A stretch of DNA of 54,722 bases from Actinokineospora pegani (GTDB taxonomy: Bacteria > Actinomycetota > Actinomycetes > Mycobacteriales > Pseudonocardiaceae), in the NCBI RefSeq assembly GCF_009745975.1, contig NZ_WHOL01000101.1, positions 36,159-90,880 of the forward strand. The letters are read 5' to 3'. The notes beneath the pieces were generated by a model. That model had not been told where the DNA came from. It searched no databases and saw only the letters and a program-made list of their open reading frames with translations. Below are positions 33,501 to 41,817 of this stretch, piece by piece. Within the stretch, counting starts at the first letter, position 1; every line of letters begins with the position of its first letter. A program made the translations under genes and the position numbers.

Positions 33501-36050
33501 GTCGTCGCCGAGCGCGGCGGCTCGTGGTTGGCCTCGGCCGCGGTGCGGTTCGAGGCGCTGGGCGACACGCTGCGCGGACTCGCCCGGCTGGCTGCCGGCG
33601 CCGGGGCCGTCGAGGTCGTCGAGGCCGACATCTACCTGGCCTGGGAGGGACAGCCCGAGGGCTCCGAGGACGCGGCCGCCGCGCTGCGCGAGGTCGTCGC
33701 CGCGCACCCGCTGCCCGACCGCGTCCGCAGGCTCACCACCACGGTCGCGGGCCGCGGCGGCGCGGTCATGCACCACCACTTCACCTTCCGGCAGTCGGAC
33801 TCCGGGATGGTCGAGGAGCGGCTGATCCGCGGCCTGCACCCGCACATCGCCCAGCGGATGCAGCTCGAGCGGCTCAACCGGTTCGACCTGACCCGCCTGC
33901 CGTCGGTGGACGAGGAGGTGTACCTGTTCCGCTGCGTGGCGCGGGAGAACCCGGCCGACGACCGGCTCGTGGCCTTCGCCCAGGTGCGCGACCTGACCGC
34001 GCTGCGCGAGCGGGACGGCAGGTTGGTCGCGCTGCCGACCGCCGAGGACACCGTCGCCGCCTGCCTGGACTCGATCCGCCGCGCCCAGGCCCTGCTGCCG
34101 CGGCGCGACCGGGTCAGCACCAACCGGATCGTCGTCTACGTCTGGCCGCCCAGCGAGCTGACCCGCGACGAGCTGCGGATGATCGCCGGGCGCGTGCTGC
34201 CCACGACCGCGGGCGCCGGGCTCGAGGAGATCCTGTTCATCGCCCGCCAGCGCGACGAGACCACCGGCGAGCTGGTCAAGACGAGCGTCCGGGTGTCGTT
34301 CGACGTCACCGGCGGCGCGCAGCTCACCTTCGACGAGCCCGTCGACGAGCCGGTCGAGCCGGTCGACGAGTACCGGCGGAAGGTGCTGCGCGCGGGCAGC
34401 CGCGGCACGGTCTACCCCTACGAGCTGACCGGCCTGCTCGGCGAGTTCACCGAGCACGACCTCGACGCCGACCACGCCCTGGTCCCGGTCGACCGGCCCA
34501 AGGGCCGCAACACCGCGGCGATCGTGGCGGGCGTGGTCACCACCGCCACCGCCCGCCACCCGCAGGGCGTGACCAGGGTCGTGCTGCTCGGCGACCCGAC
34601 CAAGGCGCTCGGCGCGCTGTCGGAGCCCGAGTGCCGCCGGGTGATCGGCGCGCTCGACCTCGCCGAGCGGATGGGCGTGCCGCTGGAGTGGTACGCGCTG
34701 TCCGCGGGCGCCCGGATCTCCATGGAGTCGGGCACGGAGAACATGGACTGGGTCGCCGCCGCCCTCAAGCGGATCGTCGAGTTCACCCAGGACGGCGGCG
34801 AGATCAACATCGTGGTCGCGGGCATCACCGTCGGCGCGCAGCCGTACTGGAACGCCGAGGCCACGATGCTCATGCACACCAAGGGCGTGCTGGTGATGAC
34901 CCCGGACTCGGCCATGGTGCTGACCGGCAAGCAGTCGCTGGACTTCTCCGGCGGGGTCTCGGCCGAGGACAACTTCGGCATCGGCGGCTACGACCGGGTG
35001 ATGGGCCCCAACGGCCAGGCCCAGTACTGGGCGCCGAACCTCGTCGCCGCGCGGGACGTGCTCATGTCGCACTACGAGCACACCTACACCGCCCCCGGCG
35101 AGACCGGCCCGCGCCGCACCACCACCACCGACCCGGTCGACCGCGACGTGTCCGACTTCCCGCACGCCGTGGTCGGCAGCGACTTCCGCACGGTCGGCGA
35201 GATCTTCTCCGCCGAGGCCAACCCGGACCGCAAGAAGCCCTTCGACATCCGCACCGTCATGCGCGCCATCGCCGACATCGACCACCCCGTGCTGGAGCGC
35301 TGGGCGGGCATGGCCGACGCGGAGACCGCGGTGGTGCAGGACGCCCACCTCGGCGGCATCCCGGTGTGCCTGCTCGGCATCGAGTCCCGCTCGGTGCCCC
35401 GTCGCGGCTTCCCGCCCACCGACGGCCCCGACACCTACACCGCGGGCACCCTGTTCCCGCGCTCGTCGAAGAAGGCCGCGCGGGCGATCAACGCCGCCTC
35501 CGGCAACCGGCCGCTGGTCGTGCTGGCCAACCTGTCTGGCTTCGACGGCTCCCCGGAGTCGATGCGCAAGCTGCAACTGGAGTACGGCGCGGAGATCGGC
35601 CGCGCCATCGTCAACTTCAAGGGCCCCATCGTCTTCACCGTCATCTCCCGCTACCACGGCGGCGCGTTCGTGGTCTTCTCCAAGGCCCTCAACCCCACCA
35701 TGACCGTCCTCGCCCTGGAGGGCTCCTTCGCCTCGGTCCTGGGCGGGGCCCCGGCCGCGGCGGTCGTGTTCTCCGGCGACGTCAACGCCCGCACGGCCGC
35801 CGACCCCCGGGTCCAGGACCTGCAGACCCGCTCCGCCGCGGCCACCGGCCCGGCCCGCGAGGCGCTCGTCGCGGAACTGGCCGAACTGCGCTCCTCGGTC
35901 CGCGCCGAGAAGATCAGCGAGGTGGCCGCCGAGTTCGACCGGGTCCACAGCATCCACCGCGCGGTCGAGGTCGGCTCGGTCGACGCCGTCATCAGCGCCG
36001 CCGAACTGCGCCCGCGGGTCATCGCCGCCATCGAGGCCCGCCTGGTGTGA
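30582..36050 (+). CDS. single-chain acyl-CoA (acetyl/propionyl) carboxylase
   Basis: A 1822-residue enzyme carrying all parts of a biotin-dependent carboxylase: biotin carboxylase (1 to about 450; ATP-grasp loop KATAGGGGRG with K163, FLEVNTRLQVEHPITE), a linking beta domain, biotinyl carrier (VLESMKMET, biotin on K621), a large central region (about 680-1240) and carboxyltransferase (about 1260-1810; AEDNFGIGGYDRVM, then LANLSGFDGS and GGAFVVFSK). The order BC-BCCP-central-CT, and central-domain stretches such as EVYLFRCVARENP, match eukaryotic-type acetyl-CoA carboxylase rather than the usual split actinobacterial AccA/AccB/AccD sets. GTG at 30582 follows AAAGGGAG. It makes malonyl- or methylmalonyl-CoA; which one cannot be read reliably. 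A perfect palindrome follows the stop. Confidence 0.92.
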   Translation: MFRRIVIVNRGEAAMRLINAARELAAETGTRIETVALHTDVDRTATFVREADFAYDLGPAAARPYLDLAVLERALVETGADAAWVGWGFVAEDPAFAELCEKVGVTFVGPSPDAMRRLGDKIGAKLIAEEVGVPVAPWSRGAVETLDAAVAAANEIGYPLMLKATAGGGGRGIRVVTTDAELVEAYERTSQEAARAFGSGVVFLERLITGARHVEVQVIADGQGAAWALGVRDCSVQRRNQKIIEESASPVLRAEQAAELKASAERLAIAVGYRGAATVEFLYHPGDQVFAFLEVNTRLQVEHPITEATTGFDLVKAQLRVAAGHQLTGGPPVERGHAVEARLNAEDPDRDFAPAPGRIARLDLPAGPGVRVDTGVGEGDTIPADFDSMIAKVIAHGRDRAEALGRLRRAVAQTTVIIEGGATNKSFVLDLLDRPEVVDGSADTGWIDRVRGEGDLVSHQHSAVALAAAAIEGYEEGERVERQRLLSTAFGGRPQVQHDSGRPLDLKLRGATHRVRVARVGPDRFRVVLGSDADALSADVELDRFDAHTGQIVVNGRRHRLLTSTHGPTHLVEVDGVAHRVSRDEGGVVRSPAPALVVATPLEVGDEVEAGAPVLVLESMKMETVLRAPFAARLKERAVSVGSQVETGQPLLRLELIVDDAQGQADTAGDPGAVELDLPAAPRGIPSQLRAARGQEDLRGLLLGFDVDPHDERRVLADYLEARRDATEDGDRPLAAEAALFDVFADLAALSRNRPAGTDPADTGSDREYFHTYLQSLDVERAGLPESFLDKLGTALGHYGVDDLERTPPLEAAVFRVFLAQQRAAADAAIVTTLLRAWLAEPPPQQAQRELVGRVLERLISTTQVRFPAIADLARTVVFSWFARPLLRRARARVYADVRAHLRHLDANPDAADRAERVAAMVGSTEPLVRLLGQRLVHADLDNTVMLEVLTRRYYGNKGLTGVRTAEVDGGSFVVAERGGSWLASAAVRFEALGDTLRGLARLAAGAGAVEVVEADIYLAWEGQPEGSEDAAAALREVVAAHPLPDRVRRLTTTVAGRGGAVMHHHFTFRQSDSGMVEERLIRGLHPHIAQRMQLERLNRFDLTRLPSVDEEVYLFRCVARENPADDRLVAFAQVRDLTALRERDGRLVALPTAEDTVAACLDSIRRAQALLPRRDRVSTNRIVVYVWPPSELTRDELRMIAGRVLPTTAGAGLEEILFIARQRDETTGELVKTSVRVSFDVTGGAQLTFDEPVDEPVEPVDEYRRKVLRAGSRGTVYPYELTGLLGEFTEHDLDADHALVPVDRPKGRNTAAIVAGVVTTATARHPQGVTRVVLLGDPTKALGALSEPECRRVIGALDLAERMGVPLEWYALSAGARISMESGTENMDWVAAALKRIVEFTQDGGEINIVVAGITVGAQPYWNAEATMLMHTKGVLVMTPDSAMVLTGKQSLDFSGGVSAEDNFGIGGYDRVMGPNGQAQYWAPNLVAARDVLMSHYEHTYTAPGETGPRRTTTTDPVDRDVSDFPHAVVGSDFRTVGEIFSAEANPDRKKPFDIRTVMRAIADIDHPVLERWAGMADAETAVVQDAHLGGIPVCLLGIESRSVPRRGFPPTDGPDTYTAGTLFPRSSKKAARAINAASGNRPLVVLANLSGFDGSPESMRKLQLEYGAEIGRAIVNFKGPIVFTVISRYHGGAFVVFSKALNPTMTVLALEGSFASVLGGAPAAAVVFSGDVNARTAADPRVQDLQTRSAAATGPAREALVAELAELRSSVRAEKISEVAAEFDRVHSIHRAVEVGSVDAVISAAELRPRVIAAIEARLV

Positions 36051-36053
36051 TCG

Positions 36054-36087
36054 CATGGCCCGGCCCGGTCGACCGGGCCGGGCCATG
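36054..36087. terminator. perfect 34-bp palindrome, bidirectional terminator
   Basis: Every base from 36054 to 36087 is self-complementary about the centre GTCGAC at 36068-36073; the arms are CATGGCCCGGCCCGG and its complement. It lies three bases after the carboxylase stop and 60 bases from the stop of the converging peptidase gene. The AT-rich patch that follows (about 36098-36135) is unusual for this genome. Confidence 0.7.
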
Positions 36088-36146
36088 TCTCTGGAACGGC
36101 TAACAACTATCCACTATCAAGATATCAACGTTGGGCTGAATGGGGA

Positions 36147-37103
36147 CTACCTGACCGCAAACCCCGCGAAAGCAGCCCGGATAACGGCCCGCATCGAGTC
36201 GCTGGCGGCGTGGCCGGAGTCCTCGACGATGTGCAGCCGTGCGCCTGGCCACGCCTTCGCCAGCTCCCACGCGGTGTGCACGGGGCTGCCCATGTCGTGG
36301 CGGCCGTGGACGAGGACGGCGGGGATGCCCGCGAGCTTGTGGGCGTCGCGCAGCAGTTGGTCCTCCTCCAGCCAGGCGCCGTTGCTGAAGTAGTGGGAGC
36401 AGATCCGCACGAAGGCGATCCGGGCGTCCACCTCGCGGGCGCTGTACATGCCCGGCTTGCCGTTGGGCTCGTCGGCGATGATCGCGTCCTCCCAGGTCAG
36501 CCAGGCGGTGGCGGCCCGCTCGCGGACGGCGCGGTCCGGGTTCTCCATCAGCCGCGAGTACGCCGCCACCAGGTCGTCGCGCTCGTCCTCGGGGACGCCC
36601 TCGCGGAAGCGGTCCAGGGCCTCGGGGTAGAACCGGCCCGCGCCCCCGCAGAGCCAGTCGATCTCGGACCGGCGGGTCGTGGTGACGGCTGGAATGATCA
36701 TCTCGGTGACCCGGTGGGGGTGTCGCTGGGCGTAGGCCAGGCTCAGCGTCGACCCCCACGAGCCGCCGGTCAGCAGCCACTTGTCGATGCCCAGGTGCGC
36801 GCGCAGCCGCTCCATGTCGTCGATCAGATGCTGGGTGGTGTTGCGGCTCATGTCCGCCGCCGGGTCGCTGGCGTGCGGGGTGCTCCGGCCGCAGTTGCGC
36901 TGGTCGAACAGGATGACGCGGTAGTGCTCGGGGTCCCAGAGGCGCGCGGGACCCTGTCGCGCACCCGATCCCGGGCCGCCGTGGACGGACAGGACGGGCT
37001 TGCCGTCGGGGTTGCCGAGCTGCTCGTAGTACACGCGGTTGCCGTCACCGGTGTCGAGGTGGCCGTGGTCGTAAGCGGTCGTCGGCGGGTAGAGGTCAAC
37101 CAT
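36147..37103 (-). CDS. pip: proline iminopeptidase
   Basis: A 318-residue alpha/beta hydrolase of peptidase family S33 that removes N-terminal proline from peptides in the cytoplasm. The oxyanion segment HGGPGSG is at 41-47, the DQRNCGRSTPH signature at 67-77, and the nucleophile S115 is in GGSWGS; the acid and histidine are in HGRHDMGSP and DSGHAA. Size is standard. The ATG lies inside the end of the upstream rsbP-like gene, overlapping by eight bases (ATGGTTGA), so translation is coupled. A metabolic peptidase in a stress-signalling operon is unexpected. Confidence 0.93.
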   Translation of the reverse strand: MVDLYPPTTAYDHGHLDTGDGNRVYYEQLGNPDGKPVLSVHGGPGSGARQGPARLWDPEHYRVILFDQRNCGRSTPHASDPAADMSRNTTQHLIDDMERLRAHLGIDKWLLTGGSWGSTLSLAYAQRHPHRVTEMIIPAVTTTRRSEIDWLCGGAGRFYPEALDRFREGVPEDERDDLVAAYSRLMENPDRAVRERAATAWLTWEDAIIADEPNGKPGMYSAREVDARIAFVRICSHYFSNGAWLEEDQLLRDAHKLAGIPAVLVHGRHDMGSPVHTAWELAKAWPGARLHIVEDSGHAASDSMRAVIRAAFAGFAVR

Positions 37104-38313
37104 GATCGGCGATCATAGGGATGCTGAAGGCCAGGAGCGCGGTGTCGTCGTCGACCCCCTGGCCGAACTCGCGGAGGAGTTCGGCCAGCGCGTCCGTCAC
37201 CGCCTGGGCGGAGGTCGGCGCCATGGCCTCGAGGTGCGCCTGCAACTGCTCCTCGCTGAACCGGGTGGTCAGCTCCGAGCGGGCCTCGATGAGGCCGTCG
37301 GTGTAGAGCAGGAGGGTGTCGCCGGGGGACAGGCGCGTGCGCACGGTGGTGAAGCGGGCGTCGGGGAGGGCGCCGACGAGCATGCCGCCGGGGGTCTCGA
37401 GGACATCGAGGGCGCCGTTCGCGCGGATGACCAGGGCGGGTGGGTGGCCGCCGCTGGCCAGGACGACCTCGCAGCCGGTGGCGTCCGGTGTGAGCAGGCC
37501 CTGGATGACGGTGCAGAAGTGTTTGATCACGCCCCGGTGCTCGTGGTTGAGGACGGTGTTGAGGGCGTTGAGCACCGCGGCGGGCGCCGGGTCGTAGACG
37601 GCGGCGGCGCGCAGGGTGTACCGGGTCAGGGAGGTCACGACCGCCGCGCCCGCTCCCTTGCCGGAGACGTCGCCGAGGAAGAAGGCCCAGGTGTCGCCGG
37701 TCAGCGGGAACAGGTCGTAGAAGTCGCCGCCCACCTGGTCGGCCGAGGCCGGGTGGTAGTAGCCCGCGACCCGCATCCCCGGCACGTCGGGCAGTTTCGG
37801 GGGCAGCAGGGTCTGCTGCAGGGTGCTGGCGAGCCGTTGGAGGCGGTCGCGGTCGCGCTCGGCGGCCTGGCGGGCGCGCAGCAGCTCCTCCTCGTAGGAG
37901 CGCCGGTCGCTGGCGTCGAAGATCGTGGTTCGGATCAGCTTGGCCTGCCCGTCGCCACCGGTCTTGACCTTGGAGGTGACCAGGACGGGCAGCCGCCGCC
38001 CGTCCGCCGCGCGCAGCTCCAGCGCGATGCCGCCGATCTCGCCCTGCAGGCGCAGCAGCGGGGCGAAGTGGGTCTCGTGGTACATCCGCCCGCCCACTGT
38101 CAGCAGGTCGGTGAACCGCCGCTTGCCGACGAGCTCGTCGCGCTGGTAGCCGAGCCAGTCGAGGAGGGTGGCGTTGACCTTGGCGATCGTGCCGTCGAGC
38201 AGCGTCGACAGGTAACCGCAGGGCGCGTTGTCGTAGAGGTCCTCGGCGCTGTCCTCCAGCAGCGCCGAGAAGTCCTGACCGGGATCGTCGCGGGCGCTGC
38301 GCGCACCCGTCAC
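37096..38313 (-). CDS. rsbP: RsbP-like PAS-PP2C (SpoIIE) phosphatase
   Basis: A 405-residue serine phosphatase, the same length as Bacillus RsbP (about 403). A PAS domain spans about 22-140 (APCGYLSTLLDGTIAKVN, VGKRRFTDLL), then a coiled coil (about 145-175, LLRARQAAERDRDRLQRLA) and the PP2C domain (about 185-400). Metal-binding acidic residues are visible in DQVGGDFYDLF, FLGDVSGKGAGAA and GVDDDTALL. RsbP dephosphorylates the STAS antagonist RsbV to activate a stress sigma factor. The GTG overlaps the end of the rsbQ-like gene by four bases, exactly the partner RsbP needs. Its likely target could be the STAS protein at 28305-28652 (inference). Confidence 0.88.
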   Translation of the reverse strand: MTGARSARDDPGQDFSALLEDSAEDLYDNAPCGYLSTLLDGTIAKVNATLLDWLGYQRDELVGKRRFTDLLTVGGRMYHETHFAPLLRLQGEIGGIALELRAADGRRLPVLVTSKVKTGGDGQAKLIRTTIFDASDRRSYEEELLRARQAAERDRDRLQRLASTLQQTLLPPKLPDVPGMRVAGYYHPASADQVGGDFYDLFPLTGDTWAFFLGDVSGKGAGAAVVTSLTRYTLRAAAVYDPAPAAVLNALNTVLNHEHRGVIKHFCTVIQGLLTPDATGCEVVLASGGHPPALVIRANGALDVLETPGGMLVGALPDARFTTVRTRLSPGDTLLLYTDGLIEARSELTTRFSEEQLQAHLEAMAPTSAQAVTDALAELLREFGQGVDDDTALLAFSIPMIADHG

Positions 38314-39119
38314 AGGGCGCCCGCGAAGGCCGAGATCGCCTCGGCGACGGCCTCGGGCGCGCTCAGCTGCGGGCAGTGGCCGGTGGTGTCGAGCGTGATC
38401 AGCGTGCTGCCCGGGATCTGCTCGTGGGTGTACCGGCCGACCTCGGGCGGGGCGATCGCGTCCTGCGCGCTGTCGACGACCAGGGCGGGCACGGTGACCG
38501 CGGCCAGGTCGGCCCGGTTGTCGGACAGGAAGGTGGCGCGCGCGAACACCCGGGCGATCTCCGGGTCGGTCCGGCAGAAGCTGTTCGCCAGCTCCTCGCC
38601 CAGCTCCGGCCGGTCCGGGTTGCCCATGATCACCGGGGCCATGGTCGCCGCCCAGCCCAGGTAGTTCGACTCCAGCGAGGCCAGCAGCTCGTCGATGTCG
38701 TCGCGGCTGAACCCACCCCGGTAGCCGTCGTCGTCGAGGTAGCGGGGTGAGGGGGCCAGCAGGACGAGCCCGGCGAACCGGTCGGGTTCGCGGTTGACGG
38801 CGAGGACGCCGATCATCGCGCTGACCGAGTGGCCCACCAGGACCACCTCGCGCAGGTCCAGCTCCCGGCACAGCAGCAGGACGTCCTCGGCGTAGGCGTC
38901 CAGGCTCGCGTACCGCCGCGCCGACCAGACCGACCGGTCCGACTTGCCCGCGCCGGTGTGGTCGAACAGCACCACCCGGAACCGCTCAGCCAGCTTGGGG
39001 ACCACGAGCCGCCACAGGTGCTGGTCGCACCCGAAACCATGCGCGAGCAGCAGCGTGGGCCCGTCCGCACGTCCGGTGACCACGACGTTGTTCCTGCGCT
39101 GCACGTCCACCTGGACCAT
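38310..39119 (-). CDS. rsbQ: RsbQ-like alpha/beta hydrolase
   Basis: A 269-residue hydrolase, the same size as Bacillus subtilis RsbQ. Similarity to RsbQ is strong along the chain: HGFGCDQHLW, RVVLFDHTGAGKSD, VVLVGHSVSAMIGVLA, NYLGWAATMAPVIMG, FCRTDPEIARVFARATFLSD, GHCPQLSAPE. The triad is S98, D220 and H248. RsbQ is thought to supply a small hydrophobic ligand to the PAS domain of RsbP, and is related to the plant strigolactone/karrikin receptors D14 and KAI2. It precedes and overlaps the rsbP-like gene. ATG at 39119 has a weak GGATGG upstream. Confidence 0.92.
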   Translation of the reverse strand: MVQVDVQRRNNVVVTGRADGPTLLLAHGFGCDQHLWRLVVPKLAERFRVVLFDHTGAGKSDRSVWSARRYASLDAYAEDVLLLCRELDLREVVLVGHSVSAMIGVLAVNREPDRFAGLVLLAPSPRYLDDDGYRGGFSRDDIDELLASLESNYLGWAATMAPVIMGNPDRPELGEELANSFCRTDPEIARVFARATFLSDNRADLAAVTVPALVVDSAQDAIAPPEVGRYTHEQIPGSTLITLDTTGHCPQLSAPEAVAEAISAFAGAL

Positions 39120-39157
39120 CCTGCCATCCGTGTCGATGGCTCGGCACCGCGCGGACC

Positions 39158-39556
39158 TCACCCCGCGACCGGCGCCACCTCGGCCGTCGAGGTCGCCGTG
39201 TTGTTCGTGGTGTCGACCTCGGCGCCTGCCACCGAGATGGCCGTGCGCGCCGAGATCGGGCCCGAGAGGCGCCGGTCGACGGTGACCTCGATCCGCACCG
39301 GCGGGTAGGACTCGCCCGCGGACAGGGGTTGCTTGGACATGCACGACACCTCGTGCCCGGTGATCGAGCAGCTCCACCCCTGTCCCGCCGCCGAGCGGGC
39401 GGTCAGGCCCGCGGGCAGGAAGTGCTCGACGGCGACCAGCCTCTCCGACGGCCCGAAACCCGGCTCGACGGTGACGACCACCGTGTACGCGCCGGTCCCG
39501 CCCGCGACCCACGGCCCGTCGTTGCTCACACACACCGTCAGGTCGGCGTCTGACAT
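39158..39556 (-). CDS. DUF11-like single-domain protein
   Basis: A 132-residue beta-rich protein resembling one DUF11 repeat: an opening LTVCVSNDGPWVAGGTGAYTV, then VEHFLPAGLTARSA, a WSCSITGHEVSC pair of cysteines and a final strand ending in TNNTATSTAEV. DUF11 domains are usually parts of secreted surface proteins, but here there is neither signal peptide nor anchor. GGGAG is upstream of the ATG at 39556. It stands between paaZ and rsbQ on the same strand, 38 bases before rsbQ, so it may be co-transcribed with the stress module. Function unknown. Confidence 0.65.
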   Translation of the reverse strand: MSDADLTVCVSNDGPWVAGGTGAYTVVVTVEPGFGPSERLVAVEHFLPAGLTARSAAGQGWSCSITGHEVSCMSKQPLSAGESYPPVRIEVTVDRRLSGPISARTAISVAGAEVDTTNNTATSTAEVAPVAG

Positions 39557-39653
39557 CCCTGCTCCCATGGTCCGGTCGGGGACCGCGCCCCCGATCACCC
39601 CTCCATGATCGCCGACCACCGCCCAACCGCGCCCCCACCCCCCACAACAGCGC

Positions 39654-41702
39654 TCAGACCCCCGCACCACGTGGCCACGACTTGGCCACGAGCGTCAGGA
39701 CGTCGTACGTGGCCACCGGCTCGCCTGCCTGGTTCGTCACCACGGCGTCCCAGCGGACCTCGCCGTGGTCGGCGTTGGCGCGGGGGGTGATCTGCTTGAC
39801 GGTCAGGGCCACCGCGATGGTGTCGTCCACTTTGACGGGGGTGCGGAAGCGCAGGTCGTCCACGCCGAAGTTGGCCAGGACCGGGCCGGGGGCTGGATCG
39901 ACGAACAGCCCCGCGGCCAGGGAGACGACCAGGTAGCCGTGGGCGACTATGCCGCCGAAGAGGGGGTTCTCGGCGGCTGCCCGCGGGTCTGTGTGGGCGT
40001 AGAAGGTGTCGCCGGTGAAGTCCGCGAAGTGGGCGATGTCGGCGCGGGTCACCCGGCGCGGGGCGGACGTGGTGGAGTCGCCGACGCGGAGGTCGGTCAG
40101 GCTCTTGCGGAAGGGGTGGGTGTCTTCGACGCGGCGGTGGGAGCCGGGGGTCCAGCGGCCGGTGATGGCGGTGAGCATGTCCGGGGAGCCCTGGACGGCG
40201 GTGCGCTGCATCAGGTGGAGCACGCCGCGGACGCCGCCGAGCTCCTCGCCGCCGCCCGCGCGGCCGGGGCCGCCGTGCACCAGGACGGGCAGGGGGCTGC
40301 CGTGGCCGGTGGACTCGGCCGCCGCGGTGCGGTCGAGGACCAGGACGCGGCCGTGCCAGGGGGCGAGTCCGATCGTGACCGCGCGGGCGACCTGGGGGTC
40401 GTGGGTGACCAGGGAGCCGACCAGGCTGCCCCTGCCGCGCGCGGCCAGGGCGATGGCGTCGTCCAGCGACGAGTAGGTCAGCACGGTGCTGACCGGGCCG
40501 AACGGCTCCACGTCGTGCGGCTCGGGGGCGCCCGCGGCGGCCTCGAGCAGGATCGGGGACAGGAACGCGCCCCGCTCGGCGTCGGCGTCGAGCACGGTGA
40601 CCCGCTCGGGGTCGCCGAAGACGACCTCGGCGGACCCGCGCAGCGCCGCGACGGCCTCGCGGACCTCCCGGCGCTGGTCCAGGCTCGCCAGCGGGCCCAT
40701 GTCGACGTCCTCGACGGCCGGGTCGCCGACGGTGACCTCCGCCAGGCGGGCGGTCAGCGCGTCGACCACGGCGCCGGACAGGGCCTCGGGGACGATGGCG
40801 CGGCGGATGGCGGTGCACTTCTGGCCCGCCTTGACCGTCATCTCGGTGACGACGCCGGTGACGAACAGGTCGAACTCCGGGTCGTCCGGGGTGACGTCGG
40901 GACCCAGGATGGAGCAGTTCAGCGAGTCCGCCTCGACGCCGAGCCGGGTGCCGCCGCGCACCACGGACGGGTGGGCGCGCAGGACGCCCGCGGTGTGCGC
41001 GGAGCCGGTGAAGCCGACGAAGTCCTGCTCGCCCAGCTCGTCGAGCAGGCCGCGCGGGCTGCCGGACAGCAGTTGCAGGGCGCCCTCGGGCAGGACGCCG
41101 GACTCGATGACCCGCCGGACCACGGCCTCGGTCAGGTAGGCCGTCTGCGCCGCGGGCTTGACGATGCTGGGCAGGCCCGCGAGGAAGGCCGGGGCCAGCT
41201 TCTCCAGCATCCCCCACACGGGGAAGTTGAACGCGTTGATCTGCACGGCCACCCCGGGGCGCGAGGTGTGGAGGTGCTGGCCGAGGAAGGTGCCGCCCCG
41301 GCCGAGCCGCTCCACGCCGCCGTCGAGGACGATCGTGTCGTCGGGCAGCTCGCGGACGCCCTTGCCCGCGTAGCTGAACAGGGTGCCGAAACCGCCGTCG
41401 ATGTCCACGCCCGAGTCGCGGCGGGTGGCGCCGGTGCGGGCGGACAGCGCGTAGAAGCCCTCCTTCTCGGCCATCAGCAGCTTGGCCAGCTCCTTGAGCA
41501 TGGCAGCGCGCTGGTGGAACGTCAGATCGCGCACCGCGGGGCCGCCGACGGTCCGGGCGTGGTCGACCATCGCGCGCAGGTCGAGGCCGCGGCTGGACAG
41601 CCGGGCGACCTCCGCCCCGGTGACCGCGTCGGGCAGCGGCTCGCCGTCGTCGTCCGCGCGGAACCAGCGGCCCGCGGCGTAGCTCTCCAGCAGTGCGCTC
41701 AC
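39654..41702 (-). CDS. paaZ: bifunctional PaaZ: oxepin-CoA hydrolase and semialdehyde dehydrogenase
   Basis: A 682-residue enzyme, the same length as E. coli PaaZ. The N-terminal aldehyde dehydrogenase domain (1 to about 520) has the catalytic cysteine in GQKCTAIRR; the C-terminal MaoC-type hydratase domain (about 535-680) contains [18 protein letters not shown] with the Asp-His pair. It opens the oxepin-CoA ring and oxidises the aldehyde to 3-oxo-5,6-dehydrosuberyl-CoA. Some bacteria have only the dehydrogenase or separate proteins; this one is complete. The GTG start at 41702 follows AGGAC. It is divergent from paaABCDE across a 115-base regulatory space. Confidence 0.95.
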   Translation of the reverse strand: MSALLESYAAGRWFRADDDGEPLPDAVTGAEVARLSSRGLDLRAMVDHARTVGGPAVRDLTFHQRAAMLKELAKLLMAEKEGFYALSARTGATRRDSGVDIDGGFGTLFSYAGKGVRELPDDTIVLDGGVERLGRGGTFLGQHLHTSRPGVAVQINAFNFPVWGMLEKLAPAFLAGLPSIVKPAAQTAYLTEAVVRRVIESGVLPEGALQLLSGSPRGLLDELGEQDFVGFTGSAHTAGVLRAHPSVVRGGTRLGVEADSLNCSILGPDVTPDDPEFDLFVTGVVTEMTVKAGQKCTAIRRAIVPEALSGAVVDALTARLAEVTVGDPAVEDVDMGPLASLDQRREVREAVAALRGSAEVVFGDPERVTVLDADAERGAFLSPILLEAAAGAPEPHDVEPFGPVSTVLTYSSLDDAIALAARGRGSLVGSLVTHDPQVARAVTIGLAPWHGRVLVLDRTAAAESTGHGSPLPVLVHGGPGRAGGGEELGGVRGVLHLMQRTAVQGSPDMLTAITGRWTPGSHRRVEDTHPFRKSLTDLRVGDSTTSAPRRVTRADIAHFADFTGDTFYAHTDPRAAAENPLFGGIVAHGYLVVSLAAGLFVDPAPGPVLANFGVDDLRFRTPVKVDDTIAVALTVKQITPRANADHGEVRWDAVVTNQAGEPVATYDVLTLVAKSWPRGAGV

Positions 41703-41775
41703 CGGTCGGCGTCCTCTCCCCGTGCGGCGTGGGGACCGCGAGACGTTGCGCGGACCCCGTCCTCTGTGCCACCGT

Positions 41776-41797
41776 AATACAGAACGTTCGGTCAGTA
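41776..41797. promoter_or_regulatory. candidate PaaR operator between paaZ and paaA
   Basis: CAGAACGTTCGG at 41780-41791 is a near-perfect dyad around AACGTT, extended by TACA on the left and TCAGTA on the right. Its form (ACCGAACG-type arms) is that expected for a TetR repressor, and paaR lies at the end of the operon. The position suits repression of both divergent promoters. TAGGAGG of paaA begins at 41807. Confidence 0.6.
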
Positions 41798-41817
41798 AAT
41801 CGCCCGTAGGAGGTCTG

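Noticed and set aside
30579-36086. Very long open frames antisense to and in the second frame of the carboxylase gene (over 1700 codons)
   Set aside because: They are shadows of a long GC-rich gene with strong third-position G/C; they have no domains, and Gly/Arg/Val-rich composition typical of antisense frames.
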